This document shows, piece by piece, positions 61,049 to 64,000 of a DNA stretch of 64,000 nucleotides (the stretch's first letter is position 1; each line of letters begins with the position of its first letter). Position numbers and translations under genes: made by a program. The notes below the pieces were generated by a model, which saw nothing but the letters and a program-made list of their open reading frames with translations, was not told where the DNA came from and made no database searches. This DNA comes from Jeotgalibacillus aurantiacus (GTDB lineage Bacteria; Bacillota; Bacilli; Bacillales; Jeotgalibacillaceae), in NCBI RefSeq assembly GCF_020595125.1, contig NZ_JACNMS010000001.1:744001-808000 (forward strand), read 5' to 3'.

Positions 61049-61606
61049 TCATTCAAGATTGGCATGTTTTCCATACATTTTATTAGAATCAAGCCCACGC
61101 TGATCCATGATGCTTAAAATGACCGCATCATAAAACAGGAGAAGCGTTTGTTCGAAAAGGGACCCCATTGGCTGAATGGTCTGCTTTTCGTCCTCCTGAT
61201 CCTTTTTGGCACCAGGCAATTTCACGGTTAAGTCTGCCAATGCACCGATCGTTGAATCGGGTGTAATGGTTACAGCTGCGACTATTCCGTTTAGCTTTTT
61301 CGCTTTTTGCACGACAGGAATGAGAGAGGATGTTTCACCGGAACCTGTACCGATAACAAGGAGATCTCCCTCTTCTAAATTGGCTGTGACAGTCTCCCCT
61401 ACTACATAAGCGTCAATACCCATGTGCATAAGACGCATTGCAAAAGCCTTTCCCATTAATCCTGAACGGCCCGCTCCTGTTACGAATACCTTATCAGAAG
61501 CCAGGATCTGATCAGCCAGCTGTTGCACATCCTGATTGGAGATTTGTCCGGTTGACTGATTCAGTTCATCAACAATGGTTGTTACATAGTCAGCCGTTTT
61601 CATCAT
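61049..61606 (-). CDS. hxlB: 6-phospho-3-hexuloisomerase
   Basis: 185 residues, a SIS domain. FVTGAGRSGLMGKAFAMRL and GTGSGETSSL bind the sugar phosphate. It turns 3-hexulose 6-phosphate into fructose 6-phosphate, the second step of the ribulose monophosphate pathway for formaldehyde. ATG lies directly after the hxlA stop. Confidence 0.95.
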   Translation of the reverse strand: MMKTADYVTTIVDELNQSTGQISNQDVQQLADQILASDKVFVTGAGRSGLMGKAFAMRLMHMGIDAYVVGETVTANLEEGDLLVIGTGSGETSSLIPVVQKAKKLNGIVAAVTITPDSTIGALADLTVKLPGAKKDQEDEKQTIQPMGSLFEQTLLLFYDAVILSIMDQRGLDSNKMYGKHANLE

Positions 61607-62239
61607 TTATGCTCCTTTGATCAGCCTTTGCATTTCTTTGGCCGTTGCCTTTTTATCATCCTGTCCTGTGATGCCGCCGCCAACAATGACGAGATCCGGC
61701 TGTTGCTCAATCACTTCCGGCAGCTGCTCGAGCTTAATTCCGCCTGCTACAGCTGTCTTTGTGTTTTTCACGACGCGCTTGATTGTCGCAAGATCCTTAA
61801 AGGAATCCTGTCCAACCGCCTGAAGGTCGTAGCCAGTGTGTACGCAGATGTAGTCTACGCCAAGTGCGTCCAGCTCCTTCGCACGGGTTTCAATATCTTT
61901 TACAGCAATCATATCAACCAGTATTTCTTTGCCCTGCTTTTTCGCTTCCTCAACAGCACCTCTGATCGACTCGTCCTCTGCCGCACCTAAAATTGTAATG
62001 ATATCCGCTCCGGCTTCAGAAGCCTGACTCACTTCATAGCCTGCTGCATCCATAATTTTAAGGTCGGCCAGTACAGTCAGATTGGGAAATGCCGACTTGA
62101 CTTCTTTTACGGCCTTAAGCCCTTCATTAATGACAACCGGTGTACCGATTTCGACCACATCAATATAGTCCTCTACTTCCTTTACCACGTCAATTGCGCC
62201 AGGAATGTCTACAAGATCTAATGCTAATTGTAATTTCAT
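61607..62239 (-). CDS. hxlA: 3-hexulose-6-phosphate synthase
   Basis: 210 residues, an orotidine-decarboxylase-like barrel. LALDLVDIP, ADLKIMDA (catalytic Asp-Lys-Asp) and GGGITGQDD are family marks. It joins formaldehyde to ribulose 5-phosphate. ATG 62239 follows AAAGGAG. It forms an operon with hxlB; hxlR is divergent. Formaldehyde released by SfnG (33.5 kb) could be one substrate source (inference). Confidence 0.95.
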   Translation of the reverse strand: MKLQLALDLVDIPGAIDVVKEVEDYIDVVEIGTPVVINEGLKAVKEVKSAFPNLTVLADLKIMDAAGYEVSQASEAGADIITILGAAEDESIRGAVEEAKKQGKEILVDMIAVKDIETRAKELDALGVDYICVHTGYDLQAVGQDSFKDLATIKRVVKNTKTAVAGGIKLEQLPEVIEQQPDLVIVGGGITGQDDKKATAKEMQRLIKGA

Positions 62240-62297
62240 CGATAACCCGCTCCTTTTAAAATGATTGTATGATGCTGTCTTGATACAGCATGTGGGC

Positions 62298-62365
62298 AAG
62301 TATACAAGCCTTGTTCCCAAATTGAAAGTACGCAATCTTATGTGATATAGTGTCTAAAAGTATAC
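62298..62365 (-). promoter_or_regulatory. Candidate HxlR boxes
   Basis: AAGTATAC occurs at 62298-62305 and again at 62358-62365, with GAAAGTACGC between. The repeats lie in the divergent hxlA-hxlR region, where HxlR should bind to activate hxlAB in response to formaldehyde. Confidence 0.35.
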
Positions 62366-62396
62366 TAATGGATCATACCGGGGCGGAGGAGAGCAC

Positions 62397-62762
62397 ATGC
62401 CACATTTTGAAACACGTTCATTTAACTGTGAAAAAGAATTAACACTTGCGATTATCGGTGGGAAGTGGAAGATGCTGATTTTATGGCACCTCGGAAAAGA
62501 AGGAACGAAACGATTCAGTGAGTTAAAAGAACTGATTCCGGGAATCACCCCGAGAATGCTTGTTAACCAGCTTCGGGAGCTTGAGCAGCATGGAATCGTG
62601 CATCGTGAAGTGTATGCAGTTGTTCCGCCAAAAGTGGAATATTCTTTAACTAAACACGGCAAATCACTGATGCCGATCTTAGAAGCGATGTATGCCTGGG
62701 GTAAGGATTATGTGAAGGACGTTCTTGGAGATGAAAGCCTGATTCAGTCTGACGCGAAATAA
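62397..62762 (+). CDS. hxlR: HxlR-type formaldehyde-responsive activator
   Basis: 121 residues, a winged helix ([29 protein letters not shown]). The N-terminal Cys11 in SFNCEKEL is the conserved cysteine through which HxlR senses formaldehyde. Divergent from hxlAB. Confidence 0.93.
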   Translation: MPHFETRSFNCEKELTLAIIGGKWKMLILWHLGKEGTKRFSELKELIPGITPRMLVNQLRELEQHGIVHREVYAVVPPKVEYSLTKHGKSLMPILEAMYAWGKDYVKDVLGDESLIQSDAK

Positions 62763-62869
62763 ATCAGGGGCCTGTGCCGGACATTGTGGGGGAACATTCG
62801 GAGCGATTAAATAAAGCCTGCGGTGATATACTAGTGGTAATAAGCACGTGAATAGGAGTTGCATGAAAG

Positions 62870-63031
62870 ATGATGACTTTTATTTTGATATTGTTCGTGT
62901 TTTTTGTCACCTTTTGCATTAGTGCTTTGTTTAATGTGCTGTTTAATACGATGCAGGGACGGAACTGGTTTTTTTCAGTTGTGTTCAGTTTCGTGATTGC
63001 GGTTGTGGGTGTGCTGATTTTTCAGCCGTGA
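62870..63031 (+). CDS. 53-aa two-helix membrane protein
   Basis: MMTFILILFVFFVTFCISAL starts the first helix; a short polar loop with MQGRNW is followed by a second helix ending in IFQP. AGGAG is 11 bases upstream of a double ATG. A terminator follows three bases after the stop, which supports it as a real gene. Function unknown. Confidence 0.6.
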   Translation: MMTFILILFVFFVTFCISALFNVLFNTMQGRNWFFSVVFSFVIAVVGVLIFQP

Positions 63032-63033
63032 AG

Positions 63034-63066
63034 AAGAACTCGGGGTCTTTGTACGAGTTCTTTTTT
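63034..63066 (+). terminator. Terminator of the 53-aa gene
   Basis: AAGAACTCG / CGAGTTCTT stem with TTTTTT. Confidence 0.88.
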
Positions 63067-63089
63067 ATTTGTTAAATTGATAAACCACG

Positions 63090-63242
63090 CCGGGACGGGC
63101 CTTGCAAACTTCCCAGTCCCTCGCCATACGTCAATATCAACTCACTACGGCGTGTTGCCTTTATCTCCGTCAGGGCCAGTCCAGTTTGTACGCCCGCCTT
63201 CACGTTTCCAAGGCCGCACGGCGAGCGTAGGAATGACCCGTC
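63090..63242. repeat. Diverged hairpin-repeat copy
   Basis: GACGGG near 63094 and CCCGTC near 63236 are the outer arms, and GCGTAGGAATGACCCGTC matches the right end of copy 1. The centre is longer and mostly different from intact copies. Confidence 0.5.
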
Positions 63243-63348
63243 ACTAGTTGTTTTTCAAAGCATTGAATACGTCTATCAATTAAACAAATCGTAAGATAAT
63301 AAAAGTTTAGATTTTGACTATCATGAAAATGAACTCTATCGGTTTTAT

Positions 63349-63684
63349 TCATTTTTGATTAATGATTTCCACCAGTTCGTCCCCATTCTCGTCCATGAGG
63401 TGTTTAAATTTTTTTGCTCCTCCGTGCAGTTTCATGTAAATGTAGGGACTGAATATCCACTTTTTCAGTGCGGCGCGCTCTATTTTTTCATGCGTGTAGC
63501 GCTCGACTAGATCATATCCTCCTACTGCGTTTGCTACAAAAATGACTTCTTTTTCCGTTACTGCCAGAATGCCCGGTCTTGCCACCCGGCTATAGATATA
63601 GGTGTCCAGGGAACATCTGATATGGGCAAGTATACGATCATTTTCAGACATTTGTTCCTGGACATGTTTTAATGTCATTTGCAT
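63349..63684 (-). CDS. Short bacterial PH-domain protein (YokE-like)
   Basis: 111 residues. RPGILAVTEKEVIFVANAVGG and YDLVERYTHEKIERA are the central strands of a PH-like domain, split here for length. ATG 63684 follows GGAGGC. It ends 41 bp downstream of the ABC permease stop, on the same strand, and may be co-transcribed. Confidence 0.7.
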   Translation of the reverse strand: MQMTLKHVQEQMSENDRILAHIRCSLDTYIYSRVARPGILAVTEKEVIFVANAVGGYDLVERYTHEKIERAALKKWIFSPYIYMKLHGGAKKFKHLMDENGDELVEIINQK

Positions 63685-63726
63685 CGTACCGCCTCCTATA
63701 TTCCCTTTATTCCCCATCAACATCAT

Positions 63727-64000
63727 TTAAATCTTTCTATATTTTCTCAGTGCACGAATATTAACAATGGTCAGCATGACCCCAATCAGCAATAAGATGA
63801 GTAGATTGAGATAGATATCATTGATCCCCTGACCGTAAATCATGACTGCCTTTAACGCATCTCCCCCATAATAAAGCGGCATGATTTTAGCAACAGTCTG
63901 CAGCCAGTTTTGAAGTGAATCTACCGGCAGTAATCCTGCAAAGAATATCTGTGGAATTACAACGATTGGAATGAATTGAACCATTTGCAGCTCCGAGTTT
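63727..64000 (-). CDS. ABC-2 type exporter permease, 5' part missing
   Basis: The frame is open to the window edge (91 codons). MVQFIPIVVIPQIFFAGLLP and PLYYGGDALKAVM are the last helices of an ABC-2 permease of the YhfS/YfiN/DrrB kind. About 60% or more of the protein lies outside. Substrate unknown. Confidence 0.8.
   Translation of the reverse strand, partial: NSELQMVQFIPIVVIPQIFFAGLLPVDSLQNWLQTVAKIMPLYYGGDALKAVMIYGQGINDIYLNLLILLLIGVMLTIVNIRALRKYRKI

Noticed and set aside
1-64000. rRNA, tRNA, prophage or complete insertion sequence
   Set aside because: No rRNA stretch, tRNA cloverleaf, integrase or transposase frame was recognised by eye; a covariance-model scan would be needed to exclude small RNAs fully.

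Overview
The window looks like origin-proximal chromosome of a marine or halotolerant, low-to-middle GC Bacillales bacterium, perhaps a Planococcaceae relative such as Jeotgalibacillus; this taxonomic guess is an inference. Support comes from strong AGGAGG-type ribosome binding sites, Bacillus-type regulators (NrdR, Zur, Rex, CcpA cre, LacI, HxlR), B12 and SAM riboswitches, an Asp23/AmaP operon, an Exiguobacterium-type rhodopsin, a Mnx-type manganese oxidase operon, and two parS-like sites. I found no rRNA, tRNA, CRISPR array, prophage or intact transposase.

Layout. 1-6 kb: 5' part of an AidB-like acyl-CoA dehydrogenase, small membrane proteins, a cupredoxin lipoprotein whose halves are in swapped order, a 194-bp satellite, ilvE and a CoA-type NUDIX hydrolase. 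6-10.4 kb: class I ribonucleotide reductase (nrdE-nrdF-flavodoxin) behind two NrdR boxes and a B12 riboswitch with terminator. 10.5-13.4 kb: a GNAT acetyltransferase with a possible leader peptide, two hydrolases and a VOC protein. 13.7-19.4 kb: a beta-glucoside operon (GH1, binding protein, two permeases, LacI) with operators and cre. 20-25 kb: Zur-controlled L31, selD-selU, an SBF-family transporter, two FluC subunits. 25-33 kb: mixed metabolic genes, a DedA gene broken by a 31-bp duplication, a GGDEF-EAL-GAF protein. 33-36 kb: sfnG plus FMN reductase under a SAM riboswitch, then a proton-pumping type rhodopsin. 36-46 kb: alpha-glucosidase, Rex-controlled NADH oxidase, secreted lipase, and a DMT/Crp cluster. 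46-54 kb: the Asp23 operon and the Mnx operon. 54-64 kb: acetyltransferase and nucleotidyltransferase, an ECF sigma gene with an in-frame amber codon, the formaldehyde RuMP pair hxlAB with hxlR, and part of an ABC exporter.

The most unusual feature is a family of intergenic arrays. At eight places, short degenerate motifs recur every 21 bp, two turns of the helix. Five arrays, built on two different motif families, share one plan: five motifs at 21-bp steps, one 30-bp step, then four more motifs. The other three loci hold runs of six motifs with three further motif families. Most lie between the 3' ends of convergent genes. I know of no described system with this plan.

A second repeat family is a roughly 113-nt hairpin whose terminal stems differ between copies but stay self-complementary.
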